Assembly (NCBI GenBank): GCA_946539765.1
Contig: CAMNHO010000010.1
Coordinates: 1 to 64,000, forward strand
Length of the DNA: 64,000 bases
Reading direction: 5' to 3'
Source: UBA4312 sp002394635
Lineage (GTDB): Bacteria > Bacillota_I > Bacilli_A > Erysipelotrichales > Erysipelotrichaceae
The notes under the pieces are model-generated. The model searched no databases. It was not told the DNA's origin and saw only the letters and a list, made by a program, of their open reading frames with translations. A program made the position numbers and the translations under genes. The first letter of the stretch is position 1; every line of letters starts with the position of its first letter. Shown piece after piece: positions 17,565 to 25,565 of this stretch.

Positions 17565-18713
17565 TTATACATTTGATCCAAATACATCCTGCAGGCATTG
17601 ACGGATGGTTTCTTCCTGTGCCAGAAACTGTCCCTGCAGGATCGAGGCATTGCCACCACCCCGGCCTTGCAGTCTTTCATGAAGAAGATCCTTGACCTTC
17701 CTTAAATCCATTGTTTCGCTCTGCATGACATAATAATGCGCCGATATCACCACACAGACCTTGGCTTTCTTTTCTTTGATCAGAAAATCGCAGAACTGTT
17801 TGACCCGAAAGGAATCCCAGTCTTTCTCAAAGAATACAGCCAAAGGTGCGTTCTTTGGGATCTGTCCGGCTTTTAATGCGTAATACTGATGATACAAAAC
17901 CGATAGTTCCTTTTCTTTTTGGTCATATCGTTCCAACAAGCTTTGTACAGCTTGTCCGGTACGATCCGGTTTCGCTTTCAACGCAATGGAAATTTCTTTA
18001 TTCTGATCATGCTTATACACATAATCCTCCATCGCTTTTTGTCCGCAGATCATTTCCATACGGACCCCCTGTTTGTAGTTCATTACAGATAGAATTTTGA
18101 TAGGCCCGATCTCTCCGGTTCTTTTTACATGGGTTCCACAGCAGGCACAACGGTCAACATCTGGAATTTCCACGATCCGCAGATCTTCATCGATTTCTTT
18201 TTTGCTGCGATAAGATATTGATCTCTCCTGGATTTCATTCGGATACCAGATCTTTACCAGCGTATTCTCATAAACAACCTGATTGGCTCTTTTTTCAATA
18301 GCTGCTAGCTGCTGCCATGACAGCGGGCCGTTAAAATCCACCGTGATGACAGCTCCCATATGAAAGCCGACGTTGTCATATCCGTACATCTGATGAACAA
18401 GTCCCGAAACAATATGCTCCCCGGTATGTTCCTGCATATGGGAAAAACGGCGTGACCAGTCAATCGATGCTGCTACGGATTTTCCTGGTTCGAGCGGCTG
18501 CTTGGTAAAATGAACGATCTTTTCATCGATCCGCTGTACATCGATGACTTCCACATCCGCAATGATCCCAGTATCACTAGGCTGCCCGCCACCTTCGGGA
18601 TAAAAAGCTGTTTGATCCAGCACAATTCCGTATTTTTTCTTCAGAGGGATGCATTCCTCCACAATGGCATAAAAGCTTCTAATGTAAGCATCTTCTTTAA
18701 ATAATTCTCTCAT
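17565..18713 (-). CDS. AlaX-type alanyl-tRNA editing protein with DHHA1 domain
   Basis: A 382-residue free-standing homologue of the editing half of alanyl-tRNA synthetase, expected to hydrolyse mischarged Ser- or Gly-tRNA-Ala. The zinc site is complete: HMQEHTGEH gives the H-x3-H motif and RCACCGTH the Cys and His. YPEGGGQPSDTG is the typical N-terminal signature. The C-terminal third contains the DHHA1 nucleic-acid domain ending LQGRGGGNASILQGQ, so it is the long AlaX class. The start MRELFKEDAYIRSF matches family starts; TATAAT ends 7 nt before it and no SD exists, suggesting a leaderless mRNA. It follows the DegV gene by 42 bp. Confidence 0.88.
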   Translation of the reverse strand: MRELFKEDAYIRSFYAIVEECIPLKKKYGIVLDQTAFYPEGGGQPSDTGIIADVEVIDVQRIDEKIVHFTKQPLEPGKSVAASIDWSRRFSHMQEHTGEHIVSGLVHQMYGYDNVGFHMGAVITVDFNGPLSWQQLAAIEKRANQVVYENTLVKIWYPNEIQERSISYRSKKEIDEDLRIVEIPDVDRCACCGTHVKRTGEIGPIKILSVMNYKQGVRMEMICGQKAMEDYVYKHDQNKEISIALKAKPDRTGQAVQSLLERYDQKEKELSVLYHQYYALKAGQIPKNAPLAVFFEKDWDSFRVKQFCDFLIKEKKAKVCVVISAHYYVMQSETMDLRKVKDLLHERLQGRGGGNASILQGQFLAQEETIRQCLQDVFGSNV

Positions 18714-18720
18714 ATGCAGA

Positions 18721-18726
18721 ATTATA
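18721..18726 (-). promoter_or_regulatory. -10 box 7 nt before the AlaX ATG
   Basis: Perfect TATAAT. A near-palindrome GTATTTCCGGAAAATAC fills the spacer just upstream. The -35 match (TTGCGG, 18 bp away) is moderate. Confidence 0.55.
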
Positions 18727-18755
18727 CTGTATTTTCCGGAAATACCGCAATGCAT

Positions 18756-19631
18756 TTAAGCCAATTCACTGTTTTGAAGGACTTCTCTTTCGTTTCTCAA
18801 GTAGAATAACGCAACCGTTCCCGGTCCTGCATGAGCGCCGACCACCGGTCCGATGTCGGCTATCAGATAGGCATCGGTTCCTGTTTCCTCACGGAGAAAC
18901 TGATTCAGCTGTTTGGCTTTTTCCCTATCATTGGCATGCGCAATGAAAAATATATTCTGTTTCGGATCATCGGATTGAGACAAAAATAGTTTTCCGATAC
19001 AGCGGATGGCTTTTTTCATGCCCCGTACATTGGCGACGCTCTCAACCGATCCTTTTTCGTTGACTTTCAGGATCGGATGGATCTTTAACAGACCTCCGGC
19101 AATGGCAGTCGCCGAACCGATCCGGCCCCCCTTTTTTAAATACATCAGATCATCTACAGTAAACAAGGCAATCATGTGATCGATGGCAGGCTGCAAAAAA
19201 GAAAGTGTCTGGTCCAAAGAACAGCCTCTGTTCTTTTGCTGAACGGCCAAAAAGACCAAATAACCCAGTCCCAGGCATACATTCCGGGTATCTACGATTT
19301 CAATTCTTCGCTCCGGAAATGTTTCCTTCATGAAACCGGCCGCACTCTGTCCGATCGAAAACGTATTGCTTAAAGCACTGGCAACACTAAGAAACAAGAT
19401 ATCTTTTTCCTGTTGTAGTACCGGAAGAAAAGCTTGTTCGAAATCACCCAGATTAGCTGCTGAAGTCTTGATGGACTTTCCTTCTCTCATCCCTTGATAA
19501 ACAGCCTGCAAAGAATCTGTCTGAATGCCATCCATCATACAGGAAAGAGGAACGACCGAAACGTTCCACTTCTTCAAAAGCGAATAAGGCAGGTCACAAG
19601 AGCCATCTGTCATAATCACATAAGGTCTCAT
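18756..19631 (-). CDS. DegV family fatty-acid-binding protein
   Basis: A 291-residue DegV protein. Members bind a fatty acid between two domains and, in the FakA/FakB system, present it for phosphorylation before phospholipid synthesis. Seen here: the opening VIMTDGSCDLPYSLL (TDS/TDG motif), KTSAANLGDF, FLSVASALSNTF (with the SxLSxT(Y/F) lipid-contact motif), EIVDTRNVCLGLG and KKGGRIG. The ATG at 19631 is used because AAAGGAGA lies at 7 nt; an in-frame GTG four bases upstream would be too close. No fakA is nearby. It starts 15 bp after the kamA stop and is probably co-transcribed with it. Confidence 0.9.
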   Translation of the reverse strand: MRPYVIMTDGSCDLPYSLLKKWNVSVVPLSCMMDGIQTDSLQAVYQGMREGKSIKTSAANLGDFEQAFLPVLQQEKDILFLSVASALSNTFSIGQSAAGFMKETFPERRIEIVDTRNVCLGLGYLVFLAVQQKNRGCSLDQTLSFLQPAIDHMIALFTVDDLMYLKKGGRIGSATAIAGGLLKIHPILKVNEKGSVESVANVRGMKKAIRCIGKLFLSQSDDPKQNIFFIAHANDREKAKQLNQFLREETGTDAYLIADIGPVVGAHAGPGTVALFYLRNEREVLQNSELA

Positions 19632-19646
19632 ACGCACTCTCCTTTC

Positions 19647-20762
19647 TCAGGCATCAATATCATCGGTATGATTCAGCCAGCATTGATCCGGTTTGATCCT
19701 CTGTGCAAAAATCCGATTGGCATCCTTGGAATATTTGGATTGATGATATTTAAACAACATCTCTTCCTGGTTCCATTCTCCCAATATTTCAATTTTTCCG
19801 CTTTCGTGGGATAACACATAGCGACAGGCCTTTGCCTGACCGTTCATCTGCGCACGTGCTTGTTCTACGATATGCGAGCCCTTCCGCAACGGAACCTGAA
19901 ACTGTTTCATGACACCCATCGCCGGACGACATTGAAAAATATAATAAGGCATAACGCCAATGGAAGTTAACTGGTTCAGCAAAGAAGAGAGCGTTTTTGG
20001 ATCATCATTGATCCCCTGTAACAGAACTGTTTGGTTACGGACCGGGATACCGGCTTCCAATAGGATCTTCACAGCTTGTCTGGATTTCTCCGTAATTTCT
20101 TTTGAATGATTATAGTGGGTCACGATGATCAGCTGTTTTTTTCTGTTGTAGGTTTTTAACAGATCAATCAGTTCCGGATCCTGCAAGATCCGATCCGGCA
20201 GCACGACCGGAATCCGTGTGCCGATCCGAATAAAATGAAGATGCTTGATGGAACTGAACGCTTCCAAGTACTGCCGCATCACGGCATTTTCAAGCATCAG
20301 TGCGTCCCCACCGGATAACAGCACATTATCAATCTCTTTATGTTGTTCAACGTATGCCTTCATCCCGTCCATATGAAGAGCCACTTCCCGGGCATCACTG
20401 CCCACCATGCGCTTTCTGAAACAATGACGACAGTACATTGCACATTGATTCGTTGTCAGTATTAATGCAGTCTGTGCATATTTATGCTGCAGGCCGGTCA
20501 TCTTCGTATTCCCGGCTTCACCGCTTGTATCCTTCTGTCCGGAAGTACTGATCTCCATTAAATCCGGAAAACAAAGCTTTCGGATCGGGTCGGACTTCCA
20601 GTCCGGACCAATCAGATCCAGATAGTACTTTGGAATACGGATCGGATACACACCCGTAATAGCTCTGAGCTGACGAATTTCCTCCTCGGTAAGATTCCAG
20701 TTTCGAGCAAGGGCATCCGGCTCGGTAATACAGGTTTGTAGTAGTTTTTCTATCGTGCTCAT
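19647..20762 (-). CDS. KamA family radical SAM aminomutase
   Basis: A 371-residue radical SAM protein of the lysine 2,3-aminomutase family, with the 4Fe-4S cluster motif C-x3-C-x2-C in NQCAMYCRHCF, the GGDAL SAM-binding segment, RIGTRIPVVLP, and a C-terminal HESGKIEILGE that could supply the PLP-binding Lys. It is shorter than catabolic lysine 2,3-aminomutases of about 415 residues and lacks any neighbouring lysine-fermentation gene, so it could act on free lysine for beta-lysine synthesis or on another substrate. No epmA/efp gene is in the window. AAAGGAAATAAG precedes the ATG. Confidence 0.82.
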   Translation of the reverse strand: MSTIEKLLQTCITEPDALARNWNLTEEEIRQLRAITGVYPIRIPKYYLDLIGPDWKSDPIRKLCFPDLMEISTSGQKDTSGEAGNTKMTGLQHKYAQTALILTTNQCAMYCRHCFRKRMVGSDAREVALHMDGMKAYVEQHKEIDNVLLSGGDALMLENAVMRQYLEAFSSIKHLHFIRIGTRIPVVLPDRILQDPELIDLLKTYNRKKQLIIVTHYNHSKEITEKSRQAVKILLEAGIPVRNQTVLLQGINDDPKTLSSLLNQLTSIGVMPYYIFQCRPAMGVMKQFQVPLRKGSHIVEQARAQMNGQAKACRYVLSHESGKIEILGEWNQEEMLFKYHQSKYSKDANRIFAQRIKPDQCWLNHTDDIDA

Positions 20763-20800
20763 CTTATTTCCTTTCTATCTGCCCTGTGCAGAAAATGTAA

Positions 20801-20836
20801 AAGGCACAGAAAATCCAAAAGTGATTTCTGTGCCTT
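20801..20836 (-). terminator. Terminator of the beta-helix surface protein gene
   Basis: AAGGCACAGAAA / TTTCTGTGCCTT arms, 12-nt loop, T-rich on the minus strand. It isolates the surface gene from kamA. Confidence 0.75.
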
Positions 20837-20870
20837 ATTACGAAGATGAATCATGATTCAACGTTTCTGT

Positions 20871-23495
20871 CTATGACTTCTTTAGGAGGGTTAATTCGGT
20901 TATTACTTTGTATGCGAAATACATAATGAATATTAAGACCACACAATACAAATCGCTATGCGTAAAAGAAGCCGTAGGCACACCGGATACAGATCCACCC
21001 TGTGAAGCTGTATCTTGCAAAGGATGGTTTTCTTCAACCTCGTTTTTTATATTCGTAACTGTTACGATCGTTTCCGTATCTGCCTGGATTTCACCACTTT
21101 CATTTGTCATGATGACCTGATATCCATCAGCGGATACTTCCTCGACCACATACTTTGTACCTGCCGGAATCTCATCAATGATGATCCATTGCCCATGCTT
21201 GAGAGCAATTATAGCACCGGTAGTCACAAAACCTGTTTTCGATCCATGATAAGCAAACGACTGATCCGTGTCAAAGGTAAAACGGAACATAAAGTCCTTC
21301 GATTGATCGGCCTTGTTTCCTACGACCGTTTTTTCTACACGTAACGAACCATGCGGTATTACGTTGACGACAGAAACCAACTGATTTCCTGATCCATCCA
21401 CCGTTTTGGTTATGGATGATTTCCAACCCTCAATTTCTTTCTCCACGATCTGAAAGTCAATATTTACCGGTAAACCGGTCAACAACGCTTTCCACTGGTT
21501 ATCTTTATTTAAGTGGATCTCTTCGATCCGATAACCATCCGCTTCCAAATATACCGTTATATCCTCCGGTATATCCTTATTGCCAGAAATCCATGTCTTT
21601 TCAATTTCAATCTGGATTGTCGTCTTGTCAGGATCCCCTGCAATCAATCCACCATTTGAACCAATGCCTCCCCCTCGGTAAGCATAGTTTCCTGTAATAA
21701 ACAATTTAGCTAAAGAATTAGCTAATGCACCGGCCTCTTCGTTCAACAAAGACTTCAATGCATAATTTCCATGCGCTTTGATGAAAGGATAATACTCATT
21801 ATCCTCACTAGCCGGATCATACCGTGCTACGTCTTCGTTGACATAACCCATTTCGGATCCGGACAGAATCGCACCATCCCTGGTCCAGTTATTACGTCCT
21901 CCGCCGAGCGTACGCTCAGATAAATCAATTTCAGCGGATGAAAAGAAAAACTGTGCCGAAGCAAAGTCATCACCGGCATCTTCGGCCGTATTACCATAAA
22001 GCGCAGCGCCTTCGTTGACCACAAAGACAGCTTCTCCGGTCGGACAGAACCAGACGCCTCCGCCGATATACCCAGCCGTGTTTTCAGTAACAACTGCATT
22101 TTTGATGCGTGCTACATATGGAACACTGGCAATATAAACACCACCGCCATATCGACCCGCTCCATTGTCCAAAATGTAACCAGCCTGCAGATTCACCTGG
22201 CTGCTGCCTGCATAGATACCGCCACCGCCGGCTGTCGCCCAGTTGTTGGAGATCGTGCCTCCATTCATCACAAATTCAGCTGGGAAATAGTTCGGCCAGT
22301 TGTCTGCGTCAATGCCGTAGATTGTTTTTCCTGACTGGCTTTCATAGCTTGTCTTGCCAAAGAAATTCGTCCAGCTGTCAAAGGTTCCGACGCCTCCGCC
22401 CAATCCTCTTGTTTCGTTTCCGTCGATCAGACCATCCTCCATGGTGAAATGAGCCCCGTTATACACAAAGACACCTCCGCCACCATATACGGATTGATTG
22501 TTTCGGATCGTGCCTCCATTCATAGTGAAATAGGCCTGTGAATCCTTATCTGCTCTGTTTGGATTTCCTCCATATACCATCACACCACCGGCATAATAGG
22601 TAGAATCGTTATTGTCGATCATACCGCCATTCATGGTCACATGGCTGGAAGGGCCAGGATTGGTCGAAGTTGCCAAAGCGGCCACCATCAATCCCGGTGA
22701 CGAGTAGTTTGCACCATTGTTTGAATTCTTGTTGTTGGTAATCCGAATATCATGGATAACACAATCGGCATTGTATACCAGCAATGCGCCAGAATACTGA
22801 CCGGAAATTGTGTTATTCTGCAATGTTCCTCCATAGAAGGATCCATTGGCTCCATTCGAAATGGTGATAGCACCTTGATAATGATCGGTCGACTGCATAT
22901 CTTGAACATAGCCACCATACATCGTAAATGATGCATCCTTTCCCGTTGTTTCAATACTGTTCCGACTGGCATTGGCAAACGTACCATTCAACAAAATCAA
23001 GGTACCTTCATTTTTAATGTGTTTGGAAACAGACATCGCATCAAACAAGATCGATCCATCAATCGTTAAAGAAGCTCCCTTTTGTACATGAAACATGTAC
23101 TGATTCCCTTTATTCATTGATAAGGTCACTTCTTTGTCTGAACCAATCGTCACATCGGTTCCCGAGAGAATTTCAACCGTCTTGTTGATTTGAAACGATT
23201 GATCTACACGAACAGATACATCGGGATCCGCCTGTCCGATGGCTGCATTCAGCTCGCTTTCACTAGAAACATCAACATCCTGTACATCCCCGGCAGCCCT
23301 CATGTTTTCAAGAGCAGAATACTCTTCCGGTTCTACAACAGTTTCTTCCTGCTCAATCTGCGTCTGCGGTTCAGTTGCCACATCTTCCTGCTGAGGTTCT
23401 TCTGCAGAGATAACCTGCAGTCCTGCTTTATATACAAACAAAACTCCCAAAATCAGAAACAAGAACGAAAAGACCCTTTTTGTGCAAGTTTTCAT
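20871..23495 (-). CDS. Large beta-helix surface protein with Cna-B/DUF5979-like C-terminal part
   Basis: An 874-residue secreted protein. The N terminus is a signal peptide (KRVFSFLFLILGVLFVYKAG...VISA), then an acidic Glu/Gln-rich linker. Residues of roughly 100-540 form a right-handed parallel beta-helix of the polymorphic adhesin type, with many copies of MNGGTI-x-NN and GGGVYV/GGGIYA turns. About 620-710 is a Cna-B-like domain, followed by a DUF5979-like domain (LRVEKTVVGNKADQS...FRFTFDT). The end is a sorting-type tail: PLQDTASQGG, a hydrophobic helix (LYCVVLIFIMYFAYKVI) and LLKKS, without a canonical LPxTG. AGGAGGTGAGATT precedes the ATG at 23495. Likely an adhesin or glycan-binding wall protein. 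Transcribed from a promoter carrying the GGGTAT repeat described separately. Confidence 0.85.
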   Translation of the reverse strand: MKTCTKRVFSFLFLILGVLFVYKAGLQVISAEEPQQEDVATEPQTQIEQEETVVEPEEYSALENMRAAGDVQDVDVSSESELNAAIGQADPDVSVRVDQSFQINKTVEILSGTDVTIGSDKEVTLSMNKGNQYMFHVQKGASLTIDGSILFDAMSVSKHIKNEGTLILLNGTFANASRNSIETTGKDASFTMYGGYVQDMQSTDHYQGAITISNGANGSFYGGTLQNNTISGQYSGALLVYNADCVIHDIRITNNKNSNNGANYSSPGLMVAALATSTNPGPSSHVTMNGGMIDNNDSTYYAGGVMVYGGNPNRADKDSQAYFTMNGGTIRNNQSVYGGGGVFVYNGAHFTMEDGLIDGNETRGLGGGVGTFDSWTNFFGKTSYESQSGKTIYGIDADNWPNYFPAEFVMNGGTISNNWATAGGGGIYAGSSQVNLQAGYILDNGAGRYGGGVYIASVPYVARIKNAVVTENTAGYIGGGVWFCPTGEAVFVVNEGAALYGNTAEDAGDDFASAQFFFSSAEIDLSERTLGGGRNNWTRDGAILSGSEMGYVNEDVARYDPASEDNEYYPFIKAHGNYALKSLLNEEAGALANSLAKLFITGNYAYRGGGIGSNGGLIAGDPDKTTIQIEIEKTWISGNKDIPEDITVYLEADGYRIEEIHLNKDNQWKALLTGLPVNIDFQIVEKEIEGWKSSITKTVDGSGNQLVSVVNVIPHGSLRVEKTVVGNKADQSKDFMFRFTFDTDQSFAYHGSKTGFVTTGAIIALKHGQWIIIDEIPAGTKYVVEEVSADGYQVIMTNESGEIQADTETIVTVTNIKNEVEENHPLQDTASQGGSVSGVPTASFTHSDLYCVVLIFIMYFAYKVITELTLLKKS

Positions 23496-23519
23496 AATCT
23501 CACCTCCTTTTCTTAACTG

Positions 23520-23536
23520 ATTTAAATGTATCAATT
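23520..23536. repeat. 17-bp repeat copy 1
   Basis: ATTTAAATGTATCAATT, matching 16 of 17 bases with 23859-23875. It overlaps the -10/start region of the surface gene, where binding would repress. Candidate operator for the ribbon-helix-helix protein encoded between the copies. Confidence 0.4.
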
Positions 23537-23577
23537 ATAAGGAGGGTGAAATACCCAAAATCAACACAAAAAAGCCC
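23534..23577 (-). promoter_or_regulatory. Promoter and tandem GGGTAT site of the beta-helix gene (site A)
   Basis: Minus strand: distal TATTTGGGC (GGG from 23577), proximal TTTTGGGTATTT (GGG from 23556), exactly 21 bp apart, then 17 bp to TATAAT (23534-23539). No consensus -35 exists where the proximal element sits, so the promoter probably depends on an activator. Confidence 0.6.
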
Positions 23578-23594
23578 AAATAGTATAAAATGAT

Positions 23595-23762
23595 TTATCC
23601 TTGATTTTGTGCTTTTGCCTCAGCTTCCAGATGCTGTGAAACAATTCTTTCCAAAGCCATTGTTCTTGTTTGCCCCTTTAAGTTAGCGTAATGATCCAAA
23701 TTCTTAAGAAGGGAAGCATCGAAATTTACTGTAATAATTTTCCCGTTTTTTCTTTTTTGCAT
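23595..23762 (-). CDS. Ribbon-helix-helix DNA-binding protein, 55 residues
   Basis: A very short gene starting MQKRKNGKIITVNFDAS and ending EAEAKAQNQG. The pattern of a basic start, a beta-strand with alternating residues (KIITVNF), then two helices (SLLKNLDHYANLKG and RTMALERIVSQHLEAE) is that of an Arc/MetJ/CopG ribbon-helix-helix repressor or antitoxin. AAAGGAG at 7 nt from the ATG and coding-like codon use support it as real. It sits 18 bp before the promoter of the surface gene and has no toxin partner next to it, so a local repressor role is more likely than an antitoxin. Two nearly identical 17-bp elements flank it. Confidence 0.75.
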   Translation of the reverse strand: MQKRKNGKIITVNFDASLLKNLDHYANLKGQTRTMALERIVSQHLEAEAKAQNQG

Positions 23763-23858
23763 CTTGACTCCTTTCTGTATATCTGATTGATTTTTGAAAC
23801 CATCTGATACAATTCATATGTGATACAAACAATACAAACAGATTAATTTGTTAATTCA

Positions 23859-23875
23859 ATTTAAACGTATCAATT
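23859..23875. repeat. 17-bp repeat copy 2
   Basis: ATTTAAACGTATCAATT, upstream of the ribbon-helix-helix gene. Between it and the gene lie further GATACAA/AATACAAA repeats (about 23807-23838), typical of short direct-repeat operators. Confidence 0.4.
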
Positions 23876-24092
23876 TTACTTAAAGATTAAAACCCTAATT
23901 CTCTTTATCTTCACCCAAATTCAATACGATTGAATGTTCTTACTAATACATATATATAAAAGCTGCTCCAATTTAGAAGCAGCTCTCATTGCATGATCAT
24001 TCCATACCTGGTTTTCGAAAACATAAAAGAAAAAAGTTAGTGGTACTTAGGTCGTACAAAGCTTTTTACAGTACGGAAATCACACAATATAT

Positions 24093-24163
24093 AAAAAGAG
24101 GTATATGGTATTTGATAGATAACTGAGACTAAATAAAGTGAGAAAAGCATTATACCTCTTTTT
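24093..24163 (-). terminator. Long-loop inverted repeat after the AraC gene
   Basis: Perfect 13-bp arms AAAAAGAGGTATA / TATACCTCTTTTT separated by 45 nt, the downstream arm ending in T-run on either strand. It starts 7 bp beyond the AraC stop; probably a terminator, although the large loop is unusual. Confidence 0.5.
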
Positions 24164-24170
24164 AACCTGG

Positions 24171-25154
24171 TTATAAGATGATCGAGCCATCTGTCATCTG
24201 TGTTCGATACGTTGTCGGATTCATACCAAATTTACGCTTAAAGGCAGCCGCAAAATTACTGGACTTGGAATAGCCGACCTCCATGCAGATCTCTTTGATG
24301 GTCATCTCGGATTCCAACAGCAGACTGGCCGCTTTTTCCAATCGTTTATTAATAATGTATGCATGGACTGACATTCCTAAAACATCCGTAAATGTCTTGC
24401 TGAAAAGCGATGTGCTCATGCCGACCTCTTTGGCCAGCTGAGAACGGCTTGGTACATAAGCCAGCTGATTATCAATAATTTCTTTGGCTCGCAGCACCAT
24501 TTCCGCATTGATCTGGCTGGTTTTCGTTTTTCCCATGGTACTGGTTTCCATTTTCAATGCTTCTGCCATATAAATGGAGATCATCTCATGGATCTTACAC
24601 TCGAGAAACAAATACCCCATTCCATTTTGAAACTGTGTATATTCTTTTAATTCATAGAATATCTGTTCCATACGTGGTGTCAAAGAAACAAAGGACGAAT
24701 TTCGTAAAAAATCTCTTCCGTAGGTATCAATTTCCTGCCAGTTAAAATAAGTGGCAATAAGTTTATAGAAGTAGTTCGTAGGTATTTTCAAGCATCGTAA
24801 ATGATACTTTTTGTTCTTTTCGAAATGCAGCGAATAATTTTCACCGGCACCCGGTGTGCAATATGCCTGCTTGTGTTTTAAGATGATCTGCCTATCAGTG
24901 GATTCCGTATCCCAGTAAATGTCTTCTCCCAAATTAAACCAAATATATATGAAATCTTCGGATGTGTTATTTCTAATTTCGATTCCGGAAGGAAATTCAA
25001 AGTACAAAGTGGATAATATAATGCCCCTTTTGGTAACAGTTCGATATACCTTTCCCTCTCCAATATAGTCAGGAATGGTTATTTCCAACCGTTTGGGCGT
25101 ATTCGTAAAAATTTTTGCATATAATTCGTTGACTTCTTTTTCACTGTTGCGCAT
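24171..25154 (-). CDS. AraC family transcriptional regulator
   Basis: A 327-residue regulator. The C-terminal 100 residues carry the two helix-turn-helix motifs of the AraC/XylS family: SRSQLAKEVGMSTSLFSKTFTDVLGMSVHAYI and MTIKEICMEVGYSKSSNFAAAFKRKFGMNPTTYR. The N-terminal 210 residues are beta-rich and probably bind a ligand, but no cupin signature was recognised. AGGAGGAATGGG precedes the ATG. The upstream region has two GGGTAT elements 21 bp apart, suggesting self-regulation. It lies between two surface-protein genes whose promoters carry the same element, which makes it the best candidate for the activator of the island. Confidence 0.88.
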   Translation of the reverse strand: MRNSEKEVNELYAKIFTNTPKRLEITIPDYIGEGKVYRTVTKRGIILSTLYFEFPSGIEIRNNTSEDFIYIWFNLGEDIYWDTESTDRQIILKHKQAYCTPGAGENYSLHFEKNKKYHLRCLKIPTNYFYKLIATYFNWQEIDTYGRDFLRNSSFVSLTPRMEQIFYELKEYTQFQNGMGYLFLECKIHEMISIYMAEALKMETSTMGKTKTSQINAEMVLRAKEIIDNQLAYVPSRSQLAKEVGMSTSLFSKTFTDVLGMSVHAYIINKRLEKAASLLLESEMTIKEICMEVGYSKSSNFAAAFKRKFGMNPTTYRTQMTDGSIIL

Positions 25155-25256
25155 CCCATTCCTCCTTTCGATAATTTGTTAAAAGATACTATAAATAATG
25201 TGTAACTTCAACTATATTGATTTTTATTGAATTGTATCAATACTTACAGTTAATTC

Positions 25257-25287
25257 ATACCCTTAAGGAATTATTAAATACCCAAAA
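25257..25287 (-). promoter_or_regulatory. Tandem GGGTAT site upstream of AraC gene (site E)
   Basis: Minus strand TTTTGGGTATTT (GGG from 25283) and AAGGGTATG (GGG from 25262), 21 bp apart. The best -10 downstream is TACAAT (25231-25236), 26 bp from the proximal GGG, farther than in the other promoters. Confidence 0.55.
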
Positions 25288-25356
25288 CCAATATTTTTTT
25301 ATTGAAACATGTGGAACTCTCCCTATATCTATATCTGTTTCTTTCGGTAAAATCAC

Positions 25357-25497
25357 AAAAAGAGTGCCGTATTTTCCAAAGCATGCCCTCCCCTTGGAAC
25401 AGGCTTTTGGTTATAACAGCACTCTTTTTATAGAGGACAAAACATTGTCCCTGCTGACGATCTAAAGCTATACCTTACATCCTCAGATACCGTCAGT
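25357..25497 (-). ncRNA. Candidate structured small RNA
   Basis: Read on the minus strand, three stem-loops follow each other: CTGACG-gt-ATCT with AGAT-CGTCAG; GGACAA-TGTT-TTGTCC; and AAAAAGAGTGC with GCACTCTTTTT, the last enclosing CCAAAAGC/GCTTTGG and ending in a T-run like an intrinsic terminator. Site D lies just upstream with an AAGAAT -10 at 17 bp, so a transcript of about 140 nt is possible. The plus strand is also terminator-ended and would expose CCCTCCCC in a loop, an anti-SD-like sequence seen in Firmicute regulatory RNAs, with a possible TTGAAA-16-TATATC promoter at 25302-25329. Confidence 0.4.
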
Positions 25498-25504
25498 ATA
25501 TCGG

Positions 25505-25548
25505 ATTCTTTTAACTGGATGATACCCAAAATGAAGATACTTCAGCCC
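25505..25548 (-). promoter_or_regulatory. Tandem GGGTAT site with weak -10 (site D)
   Basis: Minus strand TTCGGGC (GGG from 25548) and TTTTGGGTATC (GGG from 25527), 21 bp apart, then 17 bp to AAGAAT (25505-25510). It points away from the bicupin gene toward the structured element and AraC. Confidence 0.5.
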
Positions 25549-25565
25549 GAATCCATTATATCCTT

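Larger units (their letters stand above)
23763..24170. other. Intergenic region, AT-rich, no gene
   Basis: About 400 bp between the ribbon-helix-helix gene and the AraC gene. It holds the second 17-bp repeat, GATACAA-type repeats, a hairpin AGCTGCT/AGCAGCT (23961-23984) with a weak T tail on the minus strand, and the long-loop inverted repeat at 24093-24163. No open frame with a ribosome site was found. Confidence 0.6.
25155..25565. other. Intergenic region between AraC and bicupin genes
   Basis: About 410 bp holding site E (25257-25287), the structured RNA candidate (25357-25497), and site D (25522-25548). Open frames in it lack ribosome sites, apart from a 36-codon frame at 25274-25384 whose SD-like AAGGGGAGG lies in a hairpin loop. 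Confidence 0.6.

Noticed and set aside
25274..25384. 36-codon minus-strand frame with AAGGGGAGG in front
   Set aside because: The SD-like bases are in a hairpin loop and the frame runs through a terminator-like arm and site E; low-complexity product.
25217..25465. 82-codon plus-strand open frame between AraC and bicupin genes
   Set aside because: No ribosome site, AT-rich composition, and it crosses the regulatory sites and stem-loops.
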